Shown piece by piece: positions 33,843-45,066 of a DNA stretch of 64,000 nt. Every line of letters starts with the position of its first letter. Positions within the stretch are counted from its first letter, which is position 1. Source of the stretch: Syntrophobotulus glycolicus DSM 8271 (GTDB lineage Bacteria > Bacillota > Desulfitobacteriia > Desulfitobacteriales > Syntrophobotulaceae); contig NC_015172.1 in assembly GCF_000190635.1 (NCBI RefSeq), positions 620,001-684,000 of the forward strand. Reading direction: 5' to 3'. Under the pieces are notes generated by a model. The model did not search any database. It had not been told where the DNA came from and saw only the letters and a program-made list of their open reading frames with translations. The position numbers were made by a program, and so were the translations under genes.

Positions 33843-34421
33843 ATGAAAACGTTCCATGTCTCTGTGGGAGTATCAAACCATCATGTTCATCTTACGGCCA
33901 AAGATATTGAAGCATTATTCGGGGCGGGCTATCAGCTCGCGGTGAAGAAAGAGCTCAGCCAGCCCGGAGAATTTGCCGCTGAAGAAACCGTTACTCTGGT
34001 CGGCCCCAGAGGACAGGTACCCGGTGTCCGGATTTTGGGCCCGGCCAGGAAAAATACTCAGGTCGAAATCACCATGGCGGATAACATTAAACTGGGTATT
34101 ACCGCTCCTGTTCGTGATTCCGGTAATTTAGAGGGATCGGGGAGTGTGGTGATCGAGGCCAATGATCAAAGGATAAGCCTGAAAGAAGGGGTTATTGTGG
34201 CCGCGCGTCACCTTCATGCAAGCACCAGGGATGCCGCGGAATATGGCCTGCGGGACAGGGATGTCGTTCAGGCCAAAATCGACGGTCCCCGGGGCGGCAT
34301 TTTGGAGAACATCCTGGTCCGCGTTTCGCCGACTTACAGCCTGGACTTGCATCTTGATATCGAAGAGGCGAATGCCATGGGGCTTAAAAATGGGGATAAA
34401 GTGACCATCCTGGCTGATTAG
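33843..34421 (+). CDS. pduL: phosphate propanoyltransferase / phosphotransacylase PduL
   Basis: This 192-residue PduL-type phosphotransacylase interconverts acyl-CoA and acyl phosphate. It shows the zinc-binding motifs SNHHVHL near residue 12 and ARHLHA near residue 122, plus GPRGG and LDLHLDIEEANA. It lacks an N-terminal microcompartment-targeting extension, so a free cytosolic role, for example in acetate or propionate energy metabolism, is likely. It lies 58 bases after comB behind AAAGGGG. No acetate kinase is adjacent. Confidence 0.92.
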   Translation: MKTFHVSVGVSNHHVHLTAKDIEALFGAGYQLAVKKELSQPGEFAAEETVTLVGPRGQVPGVRILGPARKNTQVEITMADNIKLGITAPVRDSGNLEGSGSVVIEANDQRISLKEGVIVAARHLHASTRDAAEYGLRDRDVVQAKIDGPRGGILENILVRVSPTYSLDLHLDIEEANAMGLKNGDKVTILAD

Positions 34422-34433
34422 GAGGAAAACCAT

Positions 34434-34880
34434 TTGTATATTTGGGTTACGGTGTTTGTGGTTCTGGCATTGGACCGCCTGAGTAAGATGATCATTCAGG
34501 CCAACTTGGATTTGGGACAAAGTATTCCGGTGATTCCCGGTTTTTTTGATCTTACTTATATCCTTAATTCAGGGGCGGCTTTTGGGATGCTTCAGGGCAA
34601 GACAGGATTTTTTATCCTGACCTCCCTGCTTGTCTTAGGGGGGATTTTCTTCTTTCAGCATAGATTGCCTAAAGAAGAAAAACTGATGAGGATATGTCTG
34701 GGCATGATTGCCGGGGGGGCGATCGGGAATCTGACCGACAGGCTCCTGACCGGCAAGGTGATTGATTTTCTGGATTTCAAAATTTGGTCTTATATTTTTA
34801 ATGTGGCCGACAGCATGATCGTGGTCGGCGGATTGATCCTGGTTTATCTCATTTACAGATCGGAAAAGGAAGAAGCATGA
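34434..34880 (+). CDS. lspA: lipoprotein signal peptidase LspA
   Basis: This 148-residue membrane aspartic peptidase removes signal peptides from diacylglyceryl-modified prolipoproteins. It has four membrane segments, the NSGAAFGML motif, and the two catalytic aspartates in GNLTDRL and FNVADSMIVVG. The start is TTG at 34434 behind TAGGAGGAAAA. It overlaps the following pseudouridine synthase by 4 bases (ATGA), the usual lspA-rluD type pairing. Confidence 0.96.
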   Translation: MYIWVTVFVVLALDRLSKMIIQANLDLGQSIPVIPGFFDLTYILNSGAAFGMLQGKTGFFILTSLLVLGGIFFFQHRLPKEEKLMRICLGMIAGGAIGNLTDRLLTGKVIDFLDFKIWSYIFNVADSMIVVGGLILVYLIYRSEKEEA

Positions 34881-35815
34881 GTATTTTTGAAGAAGAAGAC
34901 TTCGCTTATGAGCAATGGCTTGCTGTTGAGGGTAAGCCTGAGGTGAGGCTGGATGTATGCCTGACGGAAAAAACCGGGACAAGCAGGAGCTTTATCCGGA
35001 ATATGATTGAAGAAGGCCGTGTTCTGGTAAACGGAGAAACAAAGAAAGCCAATTACCGGATCAGGGCAGAGGATAAAATCGGGATTAACTTGCCCAAACC
35101 GCGGGAATTAAAGGTTGTTCCTCAACAGATTCCTTTGGAGATCATCTATGAGGATGATGATCTGCTTGTGGTGAACAAACCTCAGGGCATGGTCGTCCAT
35201 CCGGCTCCCGGAGTCTGGGAAGGGACACTGGTCAATGCCCTTCTGTATCATTGCAGGGACCTTTCCGGGATAAACGGGATTATCCGGCCCGGTATTGTGC
35301 ACCGGATTGATAAGGACACCTCTGGTCTGCTGGTTGTCGCTAAAAATGATGAGTCCCATAATCAGCTGGCAGGGCAGTTGAAGGAGCATAAAATGCAGAG
35401 AAAGTATCTGGCGGTCGTGCACGGGGTGCTTTCTGAGCCATCGGGGACAATCGACGCTCCCATTGGCCGCGATCCCAAAGACCGTAAAAAAATGGCCGTA
35501 GTGTTTAAACATTCCCGGCCTGCCGTCACCCATTATGAGGTTGAGGAACGGTTTATTGGCTATACAAAGATCAAGGCAGTTTTGGAAACGGGCAGGACAC
35601 ATCAGATCAGGGTGCATATGGCGTATATCCGGAACCCTGTTCTGGGCGACCCGCTTTATGGTCCGAAAAAAAATATTCTGGGGTTGACAGGTCAGGTTCT
35701 GCATGCGCATACACTGGCATTCCTGCATCCGCGCGGGGGAAAGCTGATGGAATTCAGCGCCGATCCGCCCCGGGAGTTCCTGGAGGCGGTTGACAAATTA
35801 CGGGAGTTAACCTAA
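34877..35815 (+). CDS. RluA family pseudouridine synthase (RluD-like)
   Basis: This 312-residue enzyme isomerises uridine to pseudouridine in rRNA or tRNA. An S4 RNA-binding domain lies at about residues 20-80 (LDVCLTEKTGTSRSFIRNMIEEGRVLVNG). The catalytic domain contains HRIDKDTSGLLVVAKN with the invariant Asp, GRTHQIRVHM and LGDPLYG. The coupling to lspA by overlap is common in Firmicutes. The target site is not fixed by sequence alone. Confidence 0.95.
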   Translation: MSIFEEEDFAYEQWLAVEGKPEVRLDVCLTEKTGTSRSFIRNMIEEGRVLVNGETKKANYRIRAEDKIGINLPKPRELKVVPQQIPLEIIYEDDDLLVVNKPQGMVVHPAPGVWEGTLVNALLYHCRDLSGINGIIRPGIVHRIDKDTSGLLVVAKNDESHNQLAGQLKEHKMQRKYLAVVHGVLSEPSGTIDAPIGRDPKDRKKMAVVFKHSRPAVTHYEVEERFIGYTKIKAVLETGRTHQIRVHMAYIRNPVLGDPLYGPKKNILGLTGQVLHAHTLAFLHPRGGKLMEFSADPPREFLEAVDKLRELT

Positions 35816-35832
35816 AATCAAAAGAGGTGAGA

Positions 35833-35930
35833 ACATTGCCTTTAAAAATTGTCCGGAGAGACACTTAAGGCAGATCGGTTCATGAATGTATTTGTCATGT
35901 GCACTGTCTGCTTAAGCAGGCAGTTTTTTC
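35833..35930 (+). ncRNA. PyrR-responsive attenuator upstream of pyrR
   Basis: The leader has a PyrR-binding-type loop TCCGGAGAGAC at 35852-35862, within a stem formed by TGCCTT and AAGGCA. Downstream, ACTGTCTG (35903-35910) pairs with CAGGCAGT (35917-35924) and T residues follow, an intrinsic terminator. CTTAAGGCAGA (35864-35874) can instead pair with TCTGCTTAAG (35907-35916), an antiterminator. High UMP with PyrR would favour termination. Confidence 0.85.
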
Positions 35931-35941
35931 ATCCCCTTTAA

Positions 35942-36505
<564 letters not shown>

Positions 36506-36516
36506 TCAAGACAGAT

Positions 36517-36608
36517 CATTCCATTGCACCTTTAAATGTTATCCTGTGAGATGGCCAAGGGAGAGACGGATTGAACAATCTCCTCCTGCCCATGGCCGGA
36601 GGTTTTTT
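36517..36608 (+). ncRNA. second PyrR-responsive attenuator, upstream of pyrB
   Basis: The loop ATCCTGTGAGATGGCCAAGG (from 36541) resembles the PyrR-binding consensus. CCTCC (36582-36586) and GCC (36588-36590) pair with GGC (36594-36596) and GGAGG (36598-36602), with six T residues to 36608, as a terminator. GGAGA (36560-36564) can pair with TCTCC (36579-36583) to make an antiterminator. Confidence 0.8.
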
Positions 36609-36651
36609 GGTTTTACGGCAGAAATTGCGGCAATCAAGGAGGTGGCCCGTC

Positions 36652-37590
36652 ATGAAATGGATGTATAAGGATCTTCTGGATATGGATAAGCTGGAAGGAA
36701 AAGAAATTGAACTGATTTTGGAAACCGCTGTTTCCATGAAGGAAATACTGGGACGCCCGATCAAAAAGCTGCCGACACTCCGGGGAAAGTCGGTTTTGCT
36801 CTTGTTTTATGAATCAAGTACCCGTACCCGGACATCTTTTGAAACAGCGGCCAAGATCCTCGGTGCGGATACCGGAAATATTGCCGTGGCCCAGAGCAGT
36901 GTGACAAAAGGGGAAAGCCTTTTGGACACGGCCCGGACCCTTCAGGCCATGAATGTTGATTTGGTTATTGTCCGGCATTCCGGCTCCGGGGCGGCCCAAT
37001 TTCTGGCCGATGAGCTCAGTGCTTCGGTAATCAATGCCGGCGACGGCCAGCACGCGCATCCCACCCAGGCTCTTCTGGACTTTTTGACCATGAAGGAAAA
37101 ATTGGGCGGTTTTCAGGACAGGAAAATTGTGATTGTCGGGGATATTCTGCATTCCCGGGTGGCCCGCAGCAATGCCATAGGCTTAAAAAAGCTGGGTGCT
37201 GAGGTTGTTCTGGTGGGACCGCCTACCCTCCTGCCCCCGGAAATGAGCTACCTTGGGGTTCAAACCTCCTACGATTTGGACAGTGTACTGGAGGGGGCGG
37301 ATGCCGTGATGGCCTTGAGGCTTCAGCTGGAGCGCCAGCAAAGCGGCTTGTTTCCGTCGCTCAGAGAATACCGGGAGCTTTATTGCCTCACCCCGGAAAG
37401 GCTGAGAAAAACCGGCAAGGAGACGATTATTATGCATCCCGGACCGATGAACAGAGGAGTGGAAATCGCCGGAGAACTGGCGGACAGCCCTCTTTCAGTG
37501 ATTGAAGAACAGGTCACAAACGGAGTAGCAGTGCGGATGGCTTTGATCTATCTGCTGATCGGAGGGGGAACAAACAGTGTGGTGGATTAA
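36652..37590 (+). CDS. pyrB: aspartate carbamoyltransferase catalytic subunit
   Basis: This 312-residue enzyme makes carbamoyl aspartate. It has the carbamoyl-phosphate signature FYESSTRTRTSFETA, then SVTKGESLLDTARTL, the GDGQHAHPTQALLD motif and the HPGPMNRGVEI segment. The start ATG 36652 has CAAGGAGGTG upstream; a longer frame from 36571 would begin in the attenuator. No pyrI regulatory subunit is adjacent, as in other Firmicutes. It overlaps pyrC by 14 bases. Confidence 0.97.
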   Translation: MKWMYKDLLDMDKLEGKEIELILETAVSMKEILGRPIKKLPTLRGKSVLLLFYESSTRTRTSFETAAKILGADTGNIAVAQSSVTKGESLLDTARTLQAMNVDLVIVRHSGSGAAQFLADELSASVINAGDGQHAHPTQALLDFLTMKEKLGGFQDRKIVIVGDILHSRVARSNAIGLKKLGAEVVLVGPPTLLPPEMSYLGVQTSYDLDSVLEGADAVMALRLQLERQQSGLFPSLREYRELYCLTPERLRKTGKETIIMHPGPMNRGVEIAGELADSPLSVIEEQVTNGVAVRMALIYLLIGGGTNSVVD

Positions 37591-38896
37591 AAATGTTCAT
37601 CTGGTAGACCCTGCCCAGGGAATATCGGGAATAAGAGATATTTTGGTCAAAGACGGGCTGGTAAGAGAAGTTTCTGAAGACATCCCGGCAAACAGGGCTC
37701 AGGAAATCCTGGGCGCGGATTCGCCTGAGGAGATCGGGCTTGTAGACGGTCAGGGAAAGTATTTGTTTCCCGGCCTGGTGGATGTCCATGTTCATTTGCG
37801 CGAGCCGGGATTTGAAGACAAGGAAGATATCGCAAGCGGCTCCCGGGCTGCCGTGCGGGGAGGCTTTACCTCAATTATGGCCATGGCCAATACTTCGCCG
37901 GTTGTAGATCACCGGGCTCTGGCTGAATTTGTGCTGCGGCAGGGCCAGAGAGCGGGAAAAGCCAGGGTCTATACGGCCGCAGCGGTGACCAAGGGACTGC
38001 GGGGAGAAGAGCTTGTGGAGATGATGGATCTCAAGGAAGGCGGAGTATCGGCTTTCTCTGATGACGGCAAGGGGATTCAGAGCGCGGAAATGATGAGGCT
38101 GGCCCTGGAGTATGCCAAGCTGACCGGGCTGCCGGTCGTTGCCCATTGTGAGGATGAATCACTGGCGGCCGGGGGAGCCATACGGAAAAGCGAGACAAGT
38201 GCGAGGCTGGGGTTTAAAGGAATTCCGGCCGGTTCGGAAAGTGTGATGGTGGTCCGGGATGTGATCCTGGCCGGGGAAACCGGCGGTAAATTGCATATTG
38301 CCCATGTTTCCACCAAAGAAAGTGTGGAGGCGATTCGGACAGGCAAGGCCCGGGGCTTGGATATTACGGCTGAGGTCAACCCTTATCACCTCATATTTAC
38401 CTGTGAGGATGTGACCCTGACGGACACATCATATAAGGTTAACCCGCCCCTCCCTTCAAAAGAAGACCAGGAGGCCCTTTGGCAGGGTATCCTGGACGGG
38501 ACGATCGATATGCTGGCGACTGACCATGCTCCCCATACCAGGGAGGAAAAGGCCCGGCCGTTTGGAGAAGCCCCTTTTGGCATCAATGGTTTGGAGACAG
38601 CTCTGGCGGCGGTATGGCAGGCCTTTGTAGCCAAAGGGATTCTTTCTGTGGAAAAATTGATTGAATTATGGTCTCTGAATCCGGCGCGCCGCTTTGGCTG
38701 GGAGGCAGGGACGTTGAAACCCGGACATCCTGCGGATATGGTGCTTTTTGATCCGGAGCGCAGGGAAGTGATCGATCCGGCCGGGATGGAATCCAGGAGC
38801 GTCAACACGCCGTATTTGGGCAGGGAAATGCGAGGTCTGCCCGAGATGACCTGGGTGGCGGGCAAGCTGGTGATGAAGGACCGCAGGGTCATTTAA
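37577..38896 (+). CDS. pyrC: dihydroorotase
   Basis: This 439-residue zinc amidohydrolase cyclises carbamoyl aspartate to dihydroorotate. Metal ligands are in DVHVHLREPGFEDKEDI, HCEDESLAAGG, IAHVSTKESVE and TDHAPHTREEK. It is the type I dihydroorotase common in Gram-positive bacteria. The start is GTG at 37577 (MWWIKNVHLVDPAQG) inside the end of pyrB, with CGGAGGGGG upstream. Confidence 0.97.
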   Translation: MWWIKNVHLVDPAQGISGIRDILVKDGLVREVSEDIPANRAQEILGADSPEEIGLVDGQGKYLFPGLVDVHVHLREPGFEDKEDIASGSRAAVRGGFTSIMAMANTSPVVDHRALAEFVLRQGQRAGKARVYTAAAVTKGLRGEELVEMMDLKEGGVSAFSDDGKGIQSAEMMRLALEYAKLTGLPVVAHCEDESLAAGGAIRKSETSARLGFKGIPAGSESVMVVRDVILAGETGGKLHIAHVSTKESVEAIRTGKARGLDITAEVNPYHLIFTCEDVTLTDTSYKVNPPLPSKEDQEALWQGILDGTIDMLATDHAPHTREEKARPFGEAPFGINGLETALAAVWQAFVAKGILSVEKLIELWSLNPARRFGWEAGTLKPGHPADMVLFDPERREVIDPAGMESRSVNTPYLGREMRGLPEMTWVAGKLVMKDRRVI

Positions 38897-38969
38897 ATCA
38901 AGGTCATTGAAATTCAGAAAAGATCAAGATTGAACATGATGTAAAATCGGGCAGGAGAGGTGAGCAGTT

Positions 38970-40067
38970 ATGGCATGGCTGGTTCTCAAGGATGGCAAGG
39001 CCTACGAGGGCGAAGCGTTTGGTTTTTGGAAGGACAGTGAGCCGGTAACCGGTGAGGTGGTTTTCAATACCTCCATGTGCGGTTACCAGGAAATGATCAC
39101 TGATTTATCATATTCCGGTCAGATTCTGACCTTTACCCATCCGCAGATGGGCAATTACGGCTGGCATAATGAAGAAAGCGAAGCCGGCAAGGTGCTGATC
39201 AAAGGTGTGGCGGTCAAAGAATTGTCCGAAGGTGAAGGCAGCTTTCACGCGGACCGGAGCATGGAAGAATTTTGCCTGAATAACAAAATCCCCGGAATCA
39301 AGGATATTGATACCAGAGCCCTGACCAGACACATCAGACGAAATGGGACAATTTCCGGGGTGCTGGTGGCCGAGCTTGAGCAAGGAATCAAATTCTGGCA
39401 GGAACATTCCGAACAGGATATTCAGCCTGACCGGCATTGGGTATATCAGACGACAGTCAGTGAAGAATATGAGATACATGGCGAAGGACCCCTTCTGGCA
39501 GTTCTGGATATGGGGATCAAACGCAATATCCTGCGCTGCCTGCAGAAAAGAGGGTTCAGACTGCATGTTTTTCCGGCCTCAGCTTCCTGGGAGGAAATCC
39601 TCAATGTCAACCCGCAGGGACTGGTGCTGAGCAATGGCCCCGGAGACCCCGACGGTATTCCTGAGATTGCCCGCAATGTCGGCAATCTGATCCCCAAGCT
39701 GCCCGTTCTGGGCATTTGTATGGGCCACCAGATCATGGCCATGGCAGCGGGAGCTTCCACTTATAAGCTTCCGTTCGGGCACAGGGGGGGCAACCATCCT
39801 GTTCAGGATCTGGCCACAGGCAAGGTGACCATGACTTCCCAGAACCACGGTTATGCCGTCCGGGAAGAATCCTTGGAAGGGACAGGGTTTAAAGTCAAGT
39901 ACGTTAACCTTAATGACGGGACCGTCGAAGGACTGATTCATGAGAAATATCCGATCATTACCGTGCAGTACCATCCGGAAGCCGCTCCGGGGCCTGAAGA
40001 AAATTCCGGAATATTTGATTGCTTCGCAGAATTTGTCAGTGGGAAGGGGATCAACAGACATGCCTAA
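38970..40067 (+). CDS. carA: carbamoyl-phosphate synthase small (glutaminase) subunit
   Basis: This 365-residue subunit releases ammonia from glutamine for CarB. The N-terminal domain includes [20 protein letters not shown]. The class I amidotransferase part has [10 protein letters not shown], the nucleophile cysteine in [10 protein letters not shown], and the His-Glu in [19 protein letters not shown]. It overlaps carB by 8 bases. A GCAGGAGAGG site precedes the ATG. Confidence 0.97.
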   Translation: MAWLVLKDGKAYEGEAFGFWKDSEPVTGEVVFNTSMCGYQEMITDLSYSGQILTFTHPQMGNYGWHNEESEAGKVLIKGVAVKELSEGEGSFHADRSMEEFCLNNKIPGIKDIDTRALTRHIRRNGTISGVLVAELEQGIKFWQEHSEQDIQPDRHWVYQTTVSEEYEIHGEGPLLAVLDMGIKRNILRCLQKRGFRLHVFPASASWEEILNVNPQGLVLSNGPGDPDGIPEIARNVGNLIPKLPVLGICMGHQIMAMAAGASTYKLPFGHRGGNHPVQDLATGKVTMTSQNHGYAVREESLEGTGFKVKYVNLNDGTVEGLIHEKYPIITVQYHPEAAPGPEENSGIFDCFAEFVSGKGINRHA

Positions 40068-43000
40068 AAAAGACTGGAAAAAGGTCATGGTGATCGGCTC
40101 CGGACCTATCGTCATCGGCCAGGCGGCGGAATTTGACTATGCCGGGACCCAGGCCTGCCGGGCATTGCGGGAGGAAGGACTGGAAACCGTTTTGGTGAAC
40201 TCCAATCCGGCGACAATTATGACGGATGCTGAGGTCGCGGATAAGATCTATATTGAGCCTCTGACCATAGAATTTCTGGAAAGAATTATTGAGAAAGAGA
40301 AGCCGGACGGACTCTTGCCGACCATGGGCGGCCAAACCGGTCTCAATCTGGCCTTTCAGTTATCCCAAAGTGGTATCCTGCAGCGTTGTGGTGTAACGCT
40401 ATTGGGTACTCCCCTGGACAGCATCAGCAAAGCTGAGGACAGGGAACATTTTCGCAACCTGATGCACGAAATCCGGCAGCCGATCCCGGAAAGCACGATT
40501 GTTTCCGAGGTCGGGGAGGCCGTCGCCTTTGCCGAAGAGATCGGCTATCCCCTGATTGTCAGGCCCGCCTTCACCCTGGGGGGAACCGGGGGCGGGATAG
40601 CGGGAGACAGGAAAACTCTGGAGGAAATTGCCGCCAGTGGGATCAATGCCAGTATGATCGGCCAAATCCTGATCGAGAGAAGTGTGGCCGGCTGGAAAGA
40701 AATTGAGTTCGAAGTGCTCAGGGACGGCATGGACAGCTGTATCGCGGTTTGTCATATGGAAAATATGGACCCTGTAGGTGTTCATACCGGAGACAGCATC
40801 GTCGTCGCCCCCTGCCAGACGCTGACGGATAAGGAAATCCAGATGCTGCGCACAGCGTCTTTCAATATCGTATCCGCTTTGGGGATTGAAGGGGGCTGTA
40901 ATGTGCAGTTTGCTTTAAACCCGGTCAATGATGAATACTATGTAATCGAAGTGAACCCCCGTTTGAGCAGGTCCAGCGCCCTGGCGTCCAAAGCGACCGG
41001 TTATCCGATTGCCAAGATCGCCGCGAAGATCGGTATAGGCTATACGATGGCCGAACTGAAAAATTCGGTGACAGGCAAGACTTCGGCCTGCTTCGAGCCG
41101 GCTTTGGATTATGTGGTTGTCAAGATTCCCCGCTGGCCCTTTGATAAATTCTCTGATGCCGACCGCACTCTGGGGACCCAGATGAAGGCGACAGGCGAGG
41201 TTATGGGATTGGGCCGCAATTTGGAAACGGCCCTGCTGAAAGCGGTGCGCTCTCTGGAAACAAAGTCTTTCGGCATCCTGAACCCGGAAAATGAACGCCT
41301 GGCGGACCGGGAGCTGGAAGCAAAGTGCGCCCAGGCCAGTGACAATATGCTTTACCTGATTGCCGAGGGCTTTCGCCGGGGCTGGAGCGTGGAAAAAATC
41401 AACAGGATCAATCAATGGAACCCTTACTTCCTGAAAATAATTCAAAGAATTGTCGATTTCAGCGCGGAAATCAAAAACCATCCCTGGGATGGGGCAATCT
41501 TGAGAAAAGCCAAAAAGCTTGGGTTTGCCGATCAAAACATTGCCCGGCTTTGGGCGGCGGAGGAAGAAAAGGTTTTTGCTTTCCGCAGGGAAAACGGGCT
41601 CCTGCCTGTTTTCAAGATGGTGGATACCTGTGCCGGGGAATTTGACGCGATGACCCCCTATTTTTATTCCAGCTATGATCAGGAAGATGAAGGAGAAGTG
41701 ACCTCCAGGCGTAAGGTTGTGGTGCTGGGATCAGGGCCGATCAGAATCGGCCAGGGGATAGAATTTGACTATTGCTCGGTTCACGCGGTCAAGGCCTTGC
41801 GCAAAGCCGGAGTGGAGAGCATCATCATCAATAATAATCCGGAAACAGTCTCCACCGATTTTGACACTTCCGACAGACTGTACTTTGAGCCCCTCACTCT
41901 GGAGGATGTCTCGGAGGTTCTGAATAAGGAAAAACCGGAAGGGGTCATTGTCCAGTTCGGAGGGCAAACGGCGATTGGTCTTTGCAAAGGCCTGGCAGCC
42001 AGAGGCTACCGTATTCTGGGGACGACCGTCGAAGATACGGACCGGGCTGAGGAGAGAGGAATCTTCGACCATGTGCTCCAGGAGCTGGGGGCGAAAAGAC
42101 CTCAGGGAGGGTGCGTTTCTACGGTCGAGGAGGCCGAGAAGCTGTCCGAAAAAATCGGATTCCCCCTGATTGTCCGTCCGTCTTATGTGCTGGGAGGAAG
42201 GGCCATGCAGATCGTTTATGACCGGGCGGACATCAAAAGGATTGTTCAAAATGCCTTTGCCGAATTCCCGGGCCAGCAGATTTGGATGGACCAGTACCTG
42301 GAAGGAAAAGAAGTTGAGGTAGATGCCATCTCGGATGGGGAGACAGTATGTATTCCGGGAATTATGGAACACCTGGAACGGGCAGGGGTGCATTCCGGCG
42401 ACTCCATTGCGGTCTACCCCCCGCAGACTCTTGCCCAGAAGATGGAAAACAGGATCAGCGATTTAACGGTTTCCATCGCCCGCAGTCTGAGGATCAAGGG
42501 ACTTTTAAATATTCAATATGTAATCTACAAAGATGAGGTTTATGTTCTGGAGGTGAACCCGCGCTCCAGCCGCACAGTGCCTTTCCTAAGCAAGGTAACC
42601 GGAGTGCCTGTTGTCGATCTGGCCACAAGGGTAATCCTTGGCCAGTCCCTGGCGAGTATGGGTATCTCATCCGGGGTGTGGCCGAAGAGTTCTTACGTTG
42701 CCGTCAAAGCGCCGGTATTCTCCTTCTCCAAGCTGCTGATGGTTGAGCCTTCCCTGGGGCCGGAGATGAAATCGACCGGGGAAGTAATGGGCACGGACAG
42801 CACCTATGAAAAGGCCCTGCATAAAGCCTTGCTGGCCGCGGGGATGCATATCTCGGCCCACGGTACCCTTCTGGTCACCCTGGCCGACAGGGATAAGGCC
42901 GAAGGCTTGCAGCTGGTGCGCCGGTTCTATGATCTGGGGTTCCATATCGTCGCTACGGCAGGAACAGCCCGGGCCATAGAAAAGGAAGGCCTGGAAGTCG

Positions 43001-43248
43001 AAGAGGTCAGGAAAATCTATACAGGCTCCAATGAGATTACGGAGAAAATCAAAGGCGGACAGATTCAGTGTGTGCTCAATACAACCACCCATGCCAAAAA
43101 TACAACCAGTGACGGTTTTGCCATCCGCAGGGCCGCGGTTGAGCAGGGAATCCCCTGCTTTACCAGCCTGGATACGGCACAAGCTCTGCTGCAGGTTCTG
43201 GAAGCCAATTCACCCAGCATAATTCCGCTGAATGAAAAGCGATTCTGA
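40060..43248 (+). CDS. carB: carbamoyl-phosphate synthase large subunit
   Basis: This 1062-residue subunit makes carbamoyl phosphate from ammonia, bicarbonate and two ATP. It has two homologous halves, each with GSGPIVIGQ or GSGPIRIGQ near its start, an ATP-grasp domain, and [18 protein letters not shown] or [19 protein letters not shown]. An MGS-like C-terminal allosteric domain follows ([21 protein letters not shown] to end). ATG 40060 ([16 protein letters not shown]) overlaps carA; a longer frame from 39940 is rejected. Full length. Confidence 0.98.
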   Translation: MPKKDWKKVMVIGSGPIVIGQAAEFDYAGTQACRALREEGLETVLVNSNPATIMTDAEVADKIYIEPLTIEFLERIIEKEKPDGLLPTMGGQTGLNLAFQLSQSGILQRCGVTLLGTPLDSISKAEDREHFRNLMHEIRQPIPESTIVSEVGEAVAFAEEIGYPLIVRPAFTLGGTGGGIAGDRKTLEEIAASGINASMIGQILIERSVAGWKEIEFEVLRDGMDSCIAVCHMENMDPVGVHTGDSIVVAPCQTLTDKEIQMLRTASFNIVSALGIEGGCNVQFALNPVNDEYYVIEVNPRLSRSSALASKATGYPIAKIAAKIGIGYTMAELKNSVTGKTSACFEPALDYVVVKIPRWPFDKFSDADRTLGTQMKATGEVMGLGRNLETALLKAVRSLETKSFGILNPENERLADRELEAKCAQASDNMLYLIAEGFRRGWSVEKINRINQWNPYFLKIIQRIVDFSAEIKNHPWDGAILRKAKKLGFADQNIARLWAAEEEKVFAFRRENGLLPVFKMVDTCAGEFDAMTPYFYSSYDQEDEGEVTSRRKVVVLGSGPIRIGQGIEFDYCSVHAVKALRKAGVESIIINNNPETVSTDFDTSDRLYFEPLTLEDVSEVLNKEKPEGVIVQFGGQTAIGLCKGLAARGYRILGTTVEDTDRAEERGIFDHVLQELGAKRPQGGCVSTVEEAEKLSEKIGFPLIVRPSYVLGGRAMQIVYDRADIKRIVQNAFAEFPGQQIWMDQYLEGKEVEVDAISDGETVCIPGIMEHLERAGVHSGDSIAVYPPQTLAQKMENRISDLTVSIARSLRIKGLLNIQYVIYKDEVYVLEVNPRSSRTVPFLSKVTGVPVVDLATRVILGQSLASMGISSGVWPKSSYVAVKAPVFSFSKLLMVEPSLGPEMKSTGEVMGTDSTYEKALHKALLAAGMHISAHGTLLVTLADRDKAEGLQLVRRFYDLGFHIVATAGTARAIEKEGLEVEEVRKIYTGSNEITEKIKGGQIQCVLNTTTHAKNTTSDGFAIRRAAVEQGIPCFTSLDTAQALLQVLEANSPSIIPLNEKRF

Positions 43249-43268
43249 AAAAGGGAAGTAATACTGTT

Positions 43269-44096
43269 ATGATGCTGATAAAGGAAAAGGTCATTGAAAA
43301 TAAGCAGATCGGCAATCCCGAGCAGGGACTGTTCAGGCTGGTTTTACAGGGTGAGGCCGCCCTGGCGGCCAGACCGGGGCAGTTTGTCCATATCAGGGTC
43401 GGTGAAACCTATGATCCCCTTTTGCGCAGGCCGGTCAGTATAGCGGCGATGAACAGGGAACGGCGGGAACTGACTCTGTATTACAGGGTTAAAGGCAAGG
43501 GTACGGCGCTGTTAACCCAAATAAGGCCGGACGAGATGGTCAGTATTCTTGGACCGCTCGGCAATGGTTTCCAGCTCCCTTCCTCAGGTCGATTATTGCT
43601 GATCGGGGGAGGAATCGGAGTATTCCCCCTTTTCTCCATTCTGGAGGCAGTTGACCGGAAAAAAGTGGATGTGAAGCTTTTATGGGGCGGCGAAAATCAA
43701 TGCTTTATGGAAAGCGCCGGACTGGATGGTCTGAAGAAGAGCGGGATTGATTATGAACTGGCCACCATGGATGGCAGTACAGGCTACAAAGGATTGGTGA
43801 CAGACCTTCTGCGAACAGAGCTGGAGTCTCCTCAAAATAAGAGGGATTCGCCTGCAAAAACGCTTTTGGCCGCTTCCTGCGGGCCCGGCGGCATGATGAA
43901 GGCAGTGGCCGCGATCTGCCGGGAAGCAGGAGTACCTTTGCAGGTATCTCTGGAAGAGAGAATGGCTTGCGGGGTAGGGGCTTGTCTGGGCTGTGTCTGT
44001 ACAGTCCGGGAAGCGGGCGTTCTTCAGCGGAAAAAGGTTTGCAAGGACGGGCCCGTTTTTGACGGAGAGGAGGTAGTCTGGGATGCCGAATGTTGA
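43269..44096 (+). CDS. pyrK: dihydroorotate dehydrogenase electron-transfer subunit PyrK
   Basis: This 275-residue flavo-iron-sulfur protein passes electrons from PyrD to NAD+. The FAD-binding domain has [10 protein letters not shown] and [10 protein letters not shown], then the NAD-binding [10 protein letters not shown]. The [2Fe-2S] cysteines are in [17 protein letters not shown] with a fourth in KVCKDGPVF. Its presence shows that PyrD is the class 1B, NAD-linked type. The end overlaps pyrD by 14 bases. Confidence 0.96.
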   Translation: MMLIKEKVIENKQIGNPEQGLFRLVLQGEAALAARPGQFVHIRVGETYDPLLRRPVSIAAMNRERRELTLYYRVKGKGTALLTQIRPDEMVSILGPLGNGFQLPSSGRLLLIGGGIGVFPLFSILEAVDRKKVDVKLLWGGENQCFMESAGLDGLKKSGIDYELATMDGSTGYKGLVTDLLRTELESPQNKRDSPAKTLLAASCGPGGMMKAVAAICREAGVPLQVSLEERMACGVGACLGCVCTVREAGVLQRKKVCKDGPVFDGEEVVWDAEC

Positions 44097-44997
44097 CTTG
44101 CAGGTTGAGCTGGCGGGAATAACCCTGAAAAATCCGGTCATGACCGCTTCCGGGACCTATGGTTTCGGGGAAGAATATGCTCCCTTTTACGATCCCGCCC
44201 TGCTCGGCGCGATTACAGTCAAAGGGATCACCCCTTTGCCCCGCCTGGGCAATCCGGTCCCCCGGCTAGCGGAGACTCCGGCAGGTATCTTAAATTCCGT
44301 CGGCCTGGAAAATCCGGGCCTGGAGGTTTTCCTTCAGGAATACCTGCCCCGCCTGAAAAATCTGGATACAGCCGTCATTGTCAATATTTCCGGGTTCTCC
44401 CTGGAAGACTATATGATGATGGCTTCCGCCTTTCAGAAAGGGTGCGGAATAGCTGCTTTGGAAGTCAATATCTCCTGTCCGAATATCAAGCACGGGGGCA
44501 TGGCTTTCGGTACAGATCCCCGCAGTGCCGAAGAGGTGATCGCGGCAGTGAGGAAAAATACCGGCCTGCCTTTAATTGCCAAGCTTTCCCCGAATGTGAC
44601 AAGCATTGCGGATATGGCCAAAGCCGTGGAAAGCGGGGGAGCGGATGCGGTATCTTTAATCAATACTTTGCTGGGGATGAGCATTGACATTCATGCCCAA
44701 AAGCCCCTTTTGGCCAATAAAGTGGGAGGATTATCCGGACCCGCCGTCCGGCCTGTGGCCGTAAGAATGGTTTATCAGGTTTTTGAGGCGGTCAAAATAC
44801 CGATCATCGGTATGGGAGGGATCATGACCTGGCAGGATGCTGTGGAATTTATGCTGGCCGGAGCCAGCGCGGTCAGTATCGGTACGGCAAATTTCACCGA
44901 CCCTTTGGCCCCTTTGGACGTGATCAAAGGTCTGGAGGAATATGCTGAAAGCAGAAAATGCGCTTCAATCAGGGAAATTATCGGTGCCGCTCATTGA
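44083..44997 (+). CDS. pyrD: dihydroorotate dehydrogenase catalytic subunit (class 1B)
   Basis: This 304-residue FMN TIM-barrel enzyme oxidises dihydroorotate to orotate. Key segments are [40 protein letters not shown] with the catalytic cysteine, SLINTLLGM and [29 protein letters not shown]. It works with PyrK as a heterotetramer. ATG at 44083 lies in the end of pyrK behind GAGAGGAGG. Confidence 0.97.
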   Translation: MPNVDLQVELAGITLKNPVMTASGTYGFGEEYAPFYDPALLGAITVKGITPLPRLGNPVPRLAETPAGILNSVGLENPGLEVFLQEYLPRLKNLDTAVIVNISGFSLEDYMMMASAFQKGCGIAALEVNISCPNIKHGGMAFGTDPRSAEEVIAAVRKNTGLPLIAKLSPNVTSIADMAKAVESGGADAVSLINTLLGMSIDIHAQKPLLANKVGGLSGPAVRPVAVRMVYQVFEAVKIPIIGMGGIMTWQDAVEFMLAGASAVSIGTANFTDPLAPLDVIKGLEEYAESRKCASIREIIGAAH

Positions 44998-45066
44998 GGA
45001 GCATGGCAGAGAGTGCGCAAGGATGAAGAGACCGTAAAGGTTAAAAAGACGCAAGGAGGTCAAGAG

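Noticed and set aside
39940-40059. N-terminal extension of carB
   Set aside because: It overlaps the coding end of carA; CarB proteins begin at [16 protein letters not shown].
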